From the NCBI RefSeq assembly GCF_000282615.1, contig NZ_AKIY01000054.1, forward strand, positions 1 through 46,843: a stretch of DNA of 46,843 bases, given 5' to 3'. This document shows, piece after piece, positions 25,749 to 34,638 of this stretch. The DNA is from Bradyrhizobium sp. YR681 (GTDB lineage Bacteria > Pseudomonadota > Alphaproteobacteria > Rhizobiales > Xanthobacteraceae). Every line of letters starts with the position of its first letter. The stretch's first letter is position 1. The notes beneath the pieces were generated by a model. That model ran no database searches and was not told where the DNA came from. It was given only the letters and a program-made list of their open reading frames with translations. Made by a program: the position numbers and the translations under genes.

Positions 25749-26106
25749 CGTTAAATTCCAAATCCCGCCCTTGCAGGCGAGAAAGCGCTTGCGGCCTTGC
25801 ACAGTCAAAAGAATTCCAGTGATTGTCGCGACAATGGGGGTGGAGTGAGGATTTGGCGCAACAGAATGTCCAGGAGTGGCACAGAGCAGCGGGGCGCGCT
25901 CCGTAGATCAACGGGGAGAAGCGAACGCGCCGTTTACCATCCCGGCGTGTTCGCTGTGGGCTCCCCATTTCCGCCGTGTTCGGGTTGCGTTATCCTTACT
26001 GCGTTCGACGCGGTGGTGGGCCGCCTCGGATTGGATGACCGGACAGCGCTTTCCCCGTAGCCAAAGCGGGTTGGGTACGCCTCCGGCGAAATGGTGTTTG
26101 GGGCGA
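25749..26106. other. Intergenic region upstream of rlpA with a long hairpin
   Basis: 358 bases with no clear gene. At 25921-25954 a 12-bp stem (GCGAACGCGCCG / CGGCGTGTTCGC, one G-U pair) encloses a 10-base loop. No T-run. It may be a leader structure of the rlpA message or a repeat element. No confident promoter was found. Confidence 0.45.
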
Positions 26107-27033
26107 ATGGGGATCCGACGGTCAGATTCGGTTTTGCGGGCCGCGCGTGGTCTTGCGGCGGCAGCAACCTGCCTCGCGCTCGCCAATTGCGCCTCCTCGA
26201 ACAAATTCGCCAGCCGGGTCGATCCGAAATACGGCGTGTCCTCGAGCCCGCGGGTCGTGGCTTTGGGGGATCCGGTCCCGAAGGGCGGCGGCACCTACCG
26301 TGTTGGCAAGCCCTATGTAGTGGCCGGCAGGACCTACGTGCCGGAAGAGGACGTCAACTACCGCGCCGAAGGCATGGCGTCCTGGTACGGGGATGATTTC
26401 CACGGCCGGCTGACCGCCAATGGCGAGGTGTTCGACATGGGCTCGCTGACGGCGGCGCATCCGACCCTGCCGATGCCGTCCTATGCGCGGGTGACCAATA
26501 TCTCGAACGGCAAGTCGCTGATCGTCCGCGTCAATGACCGCGGGCCCTATCACGGCAACCGGCTCATCGACGTCTCGAACAAAGCCGCCGAACTGCTTGA
26601 ATTCAAAGGCAATGGCGTCGCCAAGGTCCGCGTCGAATATGTCGGCCGGGCGCCGCTCGAAGGCTCCGACGACCGCCAGCTGATGGCGACCTTGCGGACC
26701 GGGATCCCGGCGCCGTCGCCCTCGATGGTCCGGGTCGCCTCGGCACGGCCCTTCGTGCCGGAGCTGCCGTCATCCAATCGCGGTGCGATCAGGGGCGAGG
26801 TCCCGATGCCGGAGGGGCGGCCCTATAGCCTCGGCAACACGTCCGCCGACGTCGCCTCGATCAATGCGACCTCTGAGATGTCGGCCTCGAGCCGCAGCCG
26901 GGGCCGGGCGCTCCAGAATGCCCGGCAGGTGTCCTATGACCAGGACGGGCGCTATGCGTCCGACAGCGCTCCCGACGCTTCTGACGGTGTCGCCGAGGCC
27001 CGCGGCATCCTGAGCGGCCGCGGCCTCTACTAA
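26107..27033 (+). CDS. rlpA: RlpA-like septal lytic transglycosylase lipoprotein
   Basis: 308 aa. The start is the ATG at 26107, which gives a lipoprotein signal with lipobox LANC (Cys28). The double-psi beta-barrel domain covers about residues 90-185: GMASWYGDDFHGRLTANGE, VNDRGPY and RLIDVSNKAAELL. Glu107, Asp110 and His118 have the same spacing as the catalytic Glu/Asp/His of Pseudomonas RlpA, so the enzyme should be active on denuded peptidoglycan strands. After the barrel comes a Ser/Arg-rich tail of about 115 residues; no SPOR domain is seen, so septal targeting may differ from the Pseudomonas protein. Confidence 0.9.
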   Translation: MGIRRSDSVLRAARGLAAAATCLALANCASSNKFASRVDPKYGVSSSPRVVALGDPVPKGGGTYRVGKPYVVAGRTYVPEEDVNYRAEGMASWYGDDFHGRLTANGEVFDMGSLTAAHPTLPMPSYARVTNISNGKSLIVRVNDRGPYHGNRLIDVSNKAAELLEFKGNGVAKVRVEYVGRAPLEGSDDRQLMATLRTGIPAPSPSMVRVASARPFVPELPSSNRGAIRGEVPMPEGRPYSLGNTSADVASINATSEMSASSRSRGRALQNARQVSYDQDGRYASDSAPDASDGVAEARGILSGRGLY

Positions 27034-27080
27034 GCCTGGACAATCGGTCAGCGGCAATACCCGTCGCTGGTAGCAGATGA

Positions 27081-30000
27081 TCAGAACGGGATGCGCGCGC
27101 GTCCCGTGAAGGTCCAGATCTGCGTGTTGCCGCCGATGCCACCGAGCTCGGCACCGAAGCCGACCGTGGAGCCACCTGCGAGCCGCGCGCCGATGCCGCC
27201 CGTGACGCGCGCCGACCAGCCCTGGAGCAATGGCGTCGAAGCGAGCGGCAAGGCGCCGGCGGCGACGATCGCGGCAGCGTCGTCCTGGGTGAAGTAGTAA
27301 TCGGCATAGACGCCGGCATAGGGCATCAGCAGCACGGTATCGAGCCACGGGATGGGATAGGAGACCCTGCTGCCGGCCGAGGCGCGGCCACTGGAGAAGG
27401 TGCGGGCGGCCTGCGAAGTGCCAAGCGAATCGACATAGGCGTTCTCACGCTCCCACAGCGCGTAAACCTTGGCCGACGGCTCGATATTGAAGTTTGCCCA
27501 ATTGTAGCTGCCGGTGAAGCCGGTCGCGAGCATCCAGCGATTGCCGTTGAAATTGCCCTGGGCCGTGCCGGCAGTGCCGTCATAGCCGATGCCGGAATAG
27601 GTCACGGCCACGTCGTAGCGCAGCGTCGGAATGATCTTCCAGCCGAGATAGGCGCCGACGGTCCAGCCGTCGCCCTTCAGCTTTCCGTTGATGTCGGTCT
27701 GGGTGTAGCTGAAATTCTCGTAGCCGCCGACGACGCCGACCAGCAGGTCCGGTCGGGCCCGGTAGGTCAGGCCCGACAGGAGATTGATCTGCTGGCCGTA
27801 GAGCGTGGCCTGGTTCGCCCCCTGACCGATATTGCCGGACGAGCCCCAGCGGTCGATGCCAGTGCCGCGCACGTCGATCCAGAACAGCCAGTCCTTCTGC
27901 TCCTTGAAGCGCGCCGCCGGTGCCTTGGTCGGCGCCGCCCGGTCGATCGCGGCAAAGGCCTCGTTGATCCGCGAGGAGCCGCGCCCGCGGCCTCCGGAAT
28001 AGGCGTTGGAGCCTTGAGAGGCGGATTGCTGATCGGATTTGGGCTTGTCGTCCTCATCGCCGTCGGGCGCGGCGGCGAAATTGACGCGCAGCCCGCCCGC
28101 GCCGGGCGTGATGTATTGCCCGCCCTCGCTAAAACCCTCGGAGATCGCGGTGTCGATCGATCCGGAGATCGCCTGTCCCGAGCTCTGCGCCACGATCTTG
28201 GTGACGTTGACCTGGAGCGCGCGCAGCTTGGCGCTGTCGGCGGGAATGTCGACCGACTGATTCAGGGCCGGCGAGGTCGAGGCGTTGAAGGCGGGGCTGC
28301 CGTTGTACTGCGCCGTGATGGTGTGATTGCCGACGGCAAGCGTTGTCGTCGCAAAGGTGGCGACGCCGGCCGACAGCGTTGACGTGCCGATCGGCGTGGT
28401 GCCGTCGAAAAATGTCACTGTGCCCGTCGGCGTTCCGCCGCTGCTGCCCACGGTTGCCGTAAACGTCACGGAGTCGCCGTAGCTGCTCGGATTCTTCGAC
28501 GACGTGAGCGCGGTGGTGGTCGTCGCCGACAGATAGGTGAACCTGTCCGCGGCCGAGGTGGGCGAGGTTCCGCCGACCGTCGTCACGGTCACGTCAACCG
28601 TGCCGGCGCCGGCCGGCGAGGTCGCCGTGATCGAGGTTGCCGAATTCACCGTGAAGCTGGTCGCATTGTTCGCGCCGAATTTCACTGCGGTCGCGCCCGT
28701 GAAGCCGGTGCCCGTGATGGCCACGGATGTGCCGCCGATCGCGGATCCGGAGGTCGGCGAGATCGAGCTGACCGTTGGTGCCGGCGTGTAGCTGAATTGA
28801 TCCGATGCCGACGTTGCGGATGTCCCGCCTGGCGTCGTCACGGTGACGTCGACCGTGCCGGCGCCAGTGGGCGATGTCGCGGTGATCGAGGTCGCTGAAT
28901 TGACCGTGAAGCTGGTCGCATTGGCGGCGCCGAACTTCACAGCGGTTGCGCCGGTGAATGCGGTGCCGGTGATGGTGACCGACGTGCCGCCCGTCGTCGG
29001 GCCTGCATTCGGCGAAACCGACGTCACGGTCGGCGCTGCGGCGTAGGTGAATTGATCGGCGGCTGAGGCGGCCGACGTTCCGCCAGGTGTCGTGACGGTG
29101 AGATCAACGGTGCCGGTGCCCGCCGGCGATGTCGCGGTGATCGAGGTCGCGGAGTTGACCGTGAAGCCCGTTGCGTTCGTCGCCCCGAACTTCACGGCGG
29201 TCGCACCGGTGAAATTGGTGCCGGTGACAGTCACCGAGGTGCCGCCGGCGAGCGGACCGCCCGTCGGCGAGATCGACGTCACGGTCGGTGCGGCGAAATA
29301 GGTGAACTGGTCCGCCGCTGACGTCGGCGAGGTGCCGCCCGTGGTCGTCACCCTGACGTCGACCGTGCCGGTGCCGGCCGGCGATGTCGCGGTGATCGAT
29401 GTGGCAGAGTTCACCGTGAAGCCCGTGGCCGCCGTTGCACCGAACGTTACGGCCGTTGCGCCGGTGAAATTGGTGCCCGTGATCGTGACCACCGTGCCGC
29501 CGGTCGCGGGCCCCGCCGTCGGCGAGATCGACGTGACCGCCGGCGTGGCGACATAGGTGAACTGGTCGGCGGCCGATGTCGCCGAGGTGCCGCCCGGGTT
29601 GGTCACGCGGAGGTCCACGGTGCCGGTCCCCGCGGGTGACGTCGCGGTGATCGATGTCGACGAATTGACCGTGAAGCTCGTTGCAGCGGTTGCGCCGAAG
29701 GTCACCGCCGTCGCGCCGGTGAATCCCGTGCCCGTGACGGTCACCACCGTGCCGCCGACCTGCGGGCCCGCCGTTGGCGAGATCGAGGTGACGGTCGGAG
29801 CGGAAATATAGGTGAATTGATCCGCAGCAGACGTTGCCGACGTCCCACCTACGGTCGTCACCCTGACATCCACGGTGCCGGTCCCGGCCGGCGACGTCGC
29901 GGTGATCTGGGTTGCCGAATTGACCGTGAACCCCGTCGCCGCCGTTGCGCCGAACGTCACGGCCGTTGCGCCCGAGAAATTGGCGCCGGTGATCGTGACC

Positions 30001-32417
30001 GTGGTACTGCCGGCGAGCGGGCCTGATGTCGGAGAGATCGAGGTGACCGAGGGAGCGCCGACATAGGTGAACTGATCAGCCGCCGATGTCGCGGACGTCC
30101 CGCCGCCGGTTGTCACCCTGACGTCCACGACGCCGGTGCCGGCCGGTGAGGTCGCGGTGATCGAGGTCGCCGAATTGAACGTGAAGCCGGCCGCCGCCGT
30201 CGCGCCGAAGGTCACGGCGGTGACGCCCGTAAAGTTGGTACCGGTGATCGTCACCACCGTGCCGCCAGCCTGCGGGCCCGCAGTCGGCGAGATCGAGGTA
30301 ACGGTCGGGGTGGGGATATAGGTGAACTGGTCCGCCGCCGATGTGGCCGACGTGCCGCCGGTTGTCGTCACCCTGACGTCGACCGTGCCGGTTCCTGCCG
30401 GTGATGTCGCGGTGATCTGTGTCGCCGAATTGACGGTGAAGCCAGTCGCAGCCGTTGCGCCGAACGTCACGGCCGTTGCGCCGGACAAATTGGTGCCGGT
30501 GATGGTGACGGTGGTGCCCCCGGCACCCGGGCCCGATGTCGGCGAGATCGAGGTCACGGTTGGTGCGGGAACATAGGTGAATTGGTCGGCCGCCGAGGTG
30601 GCCGACGTTCCGCCCGCAGTCGTCACGGTGATGTCGACCGTGCCTGTGCCGGCCGGCGATGTCGCGGTGATCTGGGTTGCCGAATTGACGGTGAAGCCGG
30701 TCGCAGCCGTCGCGCCGAACGTGACCGCGGACGCGCCGGACAGGTTCGTGCCGGTGATGATCACAGTCGTGCCGCCGGTCTGCGGTCCCGATGTCGGCGA
30801 GATCGACGTCACGGTCGGCGGCGCGGCATAGGTGAACTGGTCCGCCGCCGAGGTCGCGGATGTGCCGCCGGGTGTCGTGACCCTGACGTCCACGGTGCCG
30901 GCGGCGCCGGCGGGCGCGGTCGCCGTGATCGATGTCGCCGAATTGAAGGTGAAGCCGGTGGCAGCCGTCGCGCCAAACGTCACGGCGGTGACGCCGGTGA
31001 AATTGGTGCCGGTGATCGTCACCGACGTTCCCCCGGCCGTGGGGCCTGTTGTCGGGGAGATCGAGGTGACTGTGGGGGCCGCAATGTAGGTGAACTGGTC
31101 CGCCGCCGACGTCGCCGAGGTGCCGCCCGCAGTCGTGACTCTGACGTCCACGGTGCCGGTCCCCGCGGGCGAGGTCGCGGTGATCTGGGTCGCGGAATTG
31201 ACGGTGAAGCCGGTTGCCGCGGTCGCCCCGAACGTCACGGCGGTCGCGCCGGAGAGGTTTGTGCCGGTGATGGTCACGGTGGTGCCACCACCGCCCGGGC
31301 CCGTTGTCGGCGAGATCGAGGTGACAGTCGGCGCGGCGACATAGGTGAACTGGTCGGCGGCCGAAGTTGCCGACGTGCCGCCCACGGTCGTCACCGTGAC
31401 ATCAACCGTGCCCGTGCCTGCGGGCGAGGTGGCCGTGATCTGGGTATCGGAATTGACTGTGTAGCCCGTGGCATTGGTGGCGCCGAACTTCACGCCGGCA
31501 GCGCCACTGGTCGTGCTCAAGCCAGTACCGGTGATGATGACCGTCGTGCCGCCACCCGTTGGACCGGCGGTCGGCGTAATCGACGTCACGGTCGGCACGG
31601 GGACATAGGTGAACTGGTCCGCGGCCGAGGTCGGCGATGTCGAGCCGTTGGTGACGGTGACATCGACGGTGCCGGCGGAGCCGGCCGGTGCGGTTGCCGT
31701 GATCTGCGTATTGGAATTGACGGTGTAGCTCGTCGCGTTCGTGGCGCCGAACTTGACGCCGGCGGCGCCGGTCGTTCCGGTAAAGTTGGTGCCCGTGACG
31801 ACCACCGACGTGCCGCCGGCCACCGGTCCTGATGTCGGCGAGATCGACGTCACCGTGGGGCTGGGCAGATTGATGGTGAACACGAACGCGGTGTTCGCGA
31901 TCGAACTGCCGGTGCAGCCTCCGTTGAAATCGCTGCAGCCCGGCGCGTAATAGAGCGTGATCGAGTCCGCTCCGCCGCCGGTCTTGGCGTTCAGCGTGAT
32001 GTCGATCTCGGCCTGGCCGGCGTTCGCGCTTTGACCGTTTTGATTCGGGTTGGTCGGATGAAATGTATAGGTCGCCTTCGCCGTCGTTGGATTGTAGTCG
32101 GCCGCTGTGAGCTGCTGGTTGCCGCCATTGGTGCCGCTCGAATTGGCGATCGGCGCATTGTAAAACGAATCCGTCCCCGCGACGGAATAAAGGCCCCATA
32201 CAACGGAGTCATCGGCAGGGGCGGAGACCGTGCCGACAGTAAAACACAGGCGGTAGGTCTGGCCGACCGACGTGAAGTTGACCGTTACGCCGGATGTTGA
32301 GTTGGTCGTTTGATCGCAAGCCGCGTTCGCCGCGGCCATTGCGCCGAGCATCAAGACGGCCGCGATGCAGATGCGTTGAGCCGCCCGCCAGACAGAGCGC
32401 AATATCCGCGAAGGCAT
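27081..32417 (-). CDS. Giant autotransporter with 13 IPT/TIG repeats
   Basis: 1778 aa, outer-membrane surface protein. Order: signal peptide (start ATG at 32417; MPSRILRSVWRAAQRICIAA, cleavage near ANA-AC), an N-terminal domain of about 160 residues with Cys pairs, 13 IPT/TIG immunoglobulin-like repeats of about 85 residues, one different Ig-like domain (TTTALTSSKNPSSYGDSVTF), a linker with a DEDDKPKSD acidic patch, and a C-terminal autotransporter beta-barrel of about 280 residues ending in Phe (GRARIPF). Likely an adhesin or biofilm protein (family inference). The frame is open upstream to 32648, but only the start at 32417 gives a signal peptide. It is divergent from three tail-collar genes. 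Confidence 0.88.
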   Translation of the reverse strand: MPSRILRSVWRAAQRICIAAVLMLGAMAAANAACDQTTNSTSGVTVNFTSVGQTYRLCFTVGTVSAPADDSVVWGLYSVAGTDSFYNAPIANSSGTNGGNQQLTAADYNPTTAKATYTFHPTNPNQNGQSANAGQAEIDITLNAKTGGGADSITLYYAPGCSDFNGGCTGSSIANTAFVFTINLPSPTVTSISPTSGPVAGGTSVVVTGTNFTGTTGAAGVKFGATNATSYTVNSNTQITATAPAGSAGTVDVTVTNGSTSPTSAADQFTYVPVPTVTSITPTAGPTGGGTTVIITGTGLSTTSGAAGVKFGATNATGYTVNSDTQITATSPAGTGTVDVTVTTVGGTSATSAADQFTYVAAPTVTSISPTTGPGGGGTTVTITGTNLSGATAVTFGATAATGFTVNSATQITATSPAGTGTVDVRVTTAGGTSATSAADQFTYIAAPTVTSISPTTGPTAGGTSVTITGTNFTGVTAVTFGATAATGFTFNSATSITATAPAGAAGTVDVRVTTPGGTSATSAADQFTYAAPPTVTSISPTSGPQTGGTTVIITGTNLSGASAVTFGATAATGFTVNSATQITATSPAGTGTVDITVTTAGGTSATSAADQFTYVPAPTVTSISPTSGPGAGGTTVTITGTNLSGATAVTFGATAATGFTVNSATQITATSPAGTGTVDVRVTTTGGTSATSAADQFTYIPTPTVTSISPTAGPQAGGTVVTITGTNFTGVTAVTFGATAAAGFTFNSATSITATSPAGTGVVDVRVTTGGGTSATSAADQFTYVGAPSVTSISPTSGPLAGSTTVTITGANFSGATAVTFGATAATGFTVNSATQITATSPAGTGTVDVRVTTVGGTSATSAADQFTYISAPTVTSISPTAGPQVGGTVVTVTGTGFTGATAVTFGATAATSFTVNSSTSITATSPAGTGTVDLRVTNPGGTSATSAADQFTYVATPAVTSISPTAGPATGGTVVTITGTNFTGATAVTFGATAATGFTVNSATSITATSPAGTGTVDVRVTTTGGTSPTSAADQFTYFAAPTVTSISPTGGPLAGGTSVTVTGTNFTGATAVKFGATNATGFTVNSATSITATSPAGTGTVDLTVTTPGGTSAASAADQFTYAAAPTVTSVSPNAGPTTGGTSVTITGTAFTGATAVKFGAANATSFTVNSATSITATSPTGAGTVDVTVTTPGGTSATSASDQFSYTPAPTVSSISPTSGSAIGGTSVAITGTGFTGATAVKFGANNATSFTVNSATSITATSPAGAGTVDVTVTTVGGTSPTSAADRFTYLSATTTTALTSSKNPSSYGDSVTFTATVGSSGGTPTGTVTFFDGTTPIGTSTLSAGVATFATTTLAVGNHTITAQYNGSPAFNASTSPALNQSVDIPADSAKLRALQVNVTKIVAQSSGQAISGSIDTAISEGFSEGGQYITPGAGGLRVNFAAAPDGDEDDKPKSDQQSASQGSNAYSGGRGRGSSRINEAFAAIDRAAPTKAPAARFKEQKDWLFWIDVRGTGIDRWGSSGNIGQGANQATLYGQQINLLSGLTYRARPDLLVGVVGGYENFSYTQTDINGKLKGDGWTVGAYLGWKIIPTLRYDVAVTYSGIGYDGTAGTAQGNFNGNRWMLATGFTGSYNWANFNIEPSAKVYALWERENAYVDSLGTSQAARTFSSGRASAGSRVSYPIPWLDTVLLMPYAGVYADYYFTQDDAAAIVAAGALPLASTPLLQGWSARVTGGIGARLAGGSTVGFGAELGGIGGNTQIWTFTGRARIPF
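28536..31865 (-). repeat. Coding tandem array: 13 units of about 255 bp (IPT/TIG domains)
   Basis: Each unit encodes a domain beginning PTVTSISPT.GP..GGT and ending TSATSAADQFTY. Units differ mainly in the GP..GGT linker and a few core residues. Units 3-10 (counted from the N-terminus) carry TAVTFGATAATGF and are the most alike; units 1-2 and 11-13 read KFGATNAT or similar. The near-identity favours recombination that changes copy number. Confidence 0.9.
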
Positions 32418-32874
32418 GGCTCCACCATCGCGTGCCGGGACCGCCAATTCCCCGATTATGTCTGGCACGGCCACCGCAATTGCGTGACTCACCGGCCCCC
32501 CTTGGCGGCAGCTCTCACCAGAGCATCCGCCTAAATCCCTGATTGTGAAATTATTCGCGTATATTGTTGCGTGCATTTGGACGAGACGCGCCGGGCAACG
32601 CAAGCGCGCAAGGCCCCCAAACTGCTGGAACCAAGTCGCGGGCACCACTTTCCGGCGAACCGTTGCGCGGCAGCAACAAAAGCGTGCTTGGGTAGCAATC
32701 TCGACGGGAGCGCCTGATGCGCCAATTTATGGTTGCGCTTGTGCTTGACTGTCAACGCAGGCTGATCAACAATCTCGACGAGTGGGCCGTAAGACATTCA
32801 TTCTTTAATTTAAGTATTGCCGTCGCGGAATGCATCATCGCGCGACGGGTCGCTAGTTTATTTGGGGAGGGGTC
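32418..32874. other. Divergent promoter region between autotransporter and tail-collar genes
   Basis: 457 bases, AT-richer than its surroundings near 32550-32575 (TTATTCGCGTATATTGTTGC) and 32795-32820. No gene is convincing. It should hold promoters in both directions. A very strong ribosome-binding site, GGGGAGG at 32864-32870, precedes the ATG at 32875. Confidence 0.55.
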
Positions 32875-33420
32875 ATGCCGTACCAGCCTGTTCTCGGCCA
32901 GATTATGCCTTTTGCGGGCGCAGTGATTCCCAGGGGCTGGGCGCTGTGTAACGGCGCGCTGCTGGCGATCCAGCAAAACTCCGCGCTGTTCTCGTTGCTC
33001 GGTACCTACTATGGCGGCAACGGAACGACGACGTTTGCGCTTCCCGATCTGCGTGGTCGCGCGATCCTCGGCTCGAGTGGCGGCGGTGGCTCATACCCGG
33101 TCGGCATGGTCAGCGGAACGAATTCGGTCACCCTGATCACGTCGCAGCTCCCGGCTCACAACCATCTCGTTCAAGTGTCCGCGACGGCCGGAGCCGGACG
33201 TGGAAACGTCCCTCCCAACAACAATGTCTTCGGGACGAACTCCTTGCCGGCGAACAATCCGACGATGATTTTCGCTGTGCCCGGCGCTGGCGACACGCCT
33301 CTGGCGGTCGGCACCAACCTGGTGAATGAGGGCCGGGGCCAGGCGCACAACAACCTGCAGCCCTATCTCGCGATCAGCTATCTGATTGCGATGCAGGGGA
33401 CGTATCCGTCGCGAGACTGA
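32875..33420 (+). CDS. Phage tail collar domain (Mdp-like) protein 1
   Basis: 181 aa. N-terminal tail-collar domain (residues ~5-65): GQIMPFAGAVIPRGWALCNG, then SLLGTYYGGNGTTTFALPDLRGR, the signature of 'microcystin-dependent protein' (MdpB)-like tail-fibre proteins. The C-terminal half is variable, ends in HNNLQPYLAISYLIAMQGTY, and would fold as a trimeric fibre tip by analogy. No signal peptide and no phage structural genes nearby. First of three tandem paralogues; strong ribosome-binding site. Confidence 0.9.
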   Translation: MPYQPVLGQIMPFAGAVIPRGWALCNGALLAIQQNSALFSLLGTYYGGNGTTTFALPDLRGRAILGSSGGGGSYPVGMVSGTNSVTLITSQLPAHNHLVQVSATAGAGRGNVPPNNNVFGTNSLPANNPTMIFAVPGAGDTPLAVGTNLVNEGRGQAHNNLQPYLAISYLIAMQGTYPSRD

Positions 33421-33534
33421 CCGCTGCGCGACTGGATTTGCGCGATCGACATCCTCCGCATCGACGCTTCGAACTTCTACGCACGCACCCATCAAATTGA
33501 AAAAATGGCGTGCACAAGCAAAGGATCATAGGCG

Positions 33535-34056
33535 ATGGCAGATCCGTTTATCGGCGAGATTCGACTGTTCGGCTTCCCACGTATTCCCAACGGGTGGCTG
33601 GCCTGCGCCGGACAATCGCTGCCGATTTCACAATATGACACGCTCTACGCCGTCCTCGGCACGACCTATGGCGGCGACGGTAACACCACCTTCAACCTTC
33701 CGGATCTTCGCGGCCGCGTTGCGATCGGACAGGGGCAGGGCAATCCGAACTATGTGCTGGGGCAGGTTGGCGGTGAGGAGCAGCACACGCTGGTCGAAGC
33801 CGAAATGCCGGCCCATAGTCATGCGCTGGTGTCCTCCACCGCGATTGGAACGGCGGTCACGCCCGCGCAGACACTCCATCTTGCCACGGCGTCAGGAGGC
33901 GAACTCTACGCGCCAGTAGCGAACGCCGGAACGTACGCCACGATGGCTGCCTGCGTCGCCACGGCGGGCAACAGCGTCGGGCATGACAACATGATGCCGA
34001 CCGTCGTTGCCAATTATTGCATCTGCTACGCAGGCATCTTCCCTTCGTCCGGCTAG
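33535..34056 (+). CDS. Phage tail collar domain (Mdp-like) protein 2
   Basis: 173 aa, start ATG at 33535. The collar motif is IGEIRLFGFPRIPNGWLACA, then YAVLGTTYGGDGNTTFNLPDLRGRV. A middle HTLVEAEMPAHSHAL and an ending NMMPTVVANYCICYAGIFPS follow the same plan as its neighbours. It lies 114 bases after protein 1 and 39 bases before protein 3, so the three are likely co-transcribed. Sequence identity among the three is modest, suggesting distinct subunits of one assembly and not recent copies. Confidence 0.9.
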   Translation: MADPFIGEIRLFGFPRIPNGWLACAGQSLPISQYDTLYAVLGTTYGGDGNTTFNLPDLRGRVAIGQGQGNPNYVLGQVGGEEQHTLVEAEMPAHSHALVSSTAIGTAVTPAQTLHLATASGGELYAPVANAGTYATMAACVATAGNSVGHDNMMPTVVANYCICYAGIFPSSG

Positions 34057-34095
34057 GCTGCGCGCGCATCAATATTCAGTCTCGAGGTAGACACC

Positions 34096-34638
34096 ATGTC
34101 AGATCCGTTCGTTGGAGAAATCCAGGCCTTTCCGTTTGCTTTTGCGGTCGGCGGCTTCAACCAGGCTTGGCTCCCCTGTGGCGGCCAGCTCATGCCGATT
34201 CAGCGTTTCACGGCGCTGTATTCCCTGATCGGCACCTATTACGGCGGCAACGGGACGACCAATTTCGCCTTGCCGAACCTGAACGGCTCGGTCGCGATCA
34301 GCCAGGGCCAGGGTCCGGGATTGCAGAACCGCCTCATCGGCGAGATCGTCGGCAGTGCTCAGGTGACCTTGACGGGCGATAACATGGCGAGGCACTCGCA
34401 CGTCCTGCAACTCGGCAATAAGGCCGCGCAGGGCGCAACGGCTGGTCCCGGCACGCCGGGGACCACGGTGGCGATCGATCCCGGCTTCAACGGTTTCACG
34501 GCGCCTCCTGGGACTCTGACCTTGGCGCCCAACGCCGTCGCGCTCACCGGGCAGAACCTTCCTCACGACAACACGCAGCCCACCCAGGCGATCGTCTGGT
34601 GTATCGCCTATGCAGGAATTTTTCCGTCCTTCTCCTGA
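34096..34638 (+). CDS. Phage tail collar domain (Mdp-like) protein 3
   Basis: 180 aa, preceded by GAGGTA. The collar motif is VGEIQAFPFAFAVGGFNQAW, then LPCGGQLMPI and LIGTYYGGNGTTNFALPNLNG. It ends in HDNTQPTQAIVWCIAYAGIF, matching the C-termini of proteins 1 and 2. The stop lies 29 bases inside the longest reading of the GNAT gene that follows, suggesting coupling. Confidence 0.9.
   Translation: MSDPFVGEIQAFPFAFAVGGFNQAWLPCGGQLMPIQRFTALYSLIGTYYGGNGTTNFALPNLNGSVAISQGQGPGLQNRLIGEIVGSAQVTLTGDNMARHSHVLQLGNKAAQGATAGPGTPGTTVAIDPGFNGFTAPPGTLTLAPNAVALTGQNLPHDNTQPTQAIVWCIAYAGIFPSFS

Noticed and set aside
28536..31865. CRISPR-like periodic array
   Set aside because: Period is ~255 bp and the units encode in-frame IPT/TIG domains; no short repeats with unique spacers.
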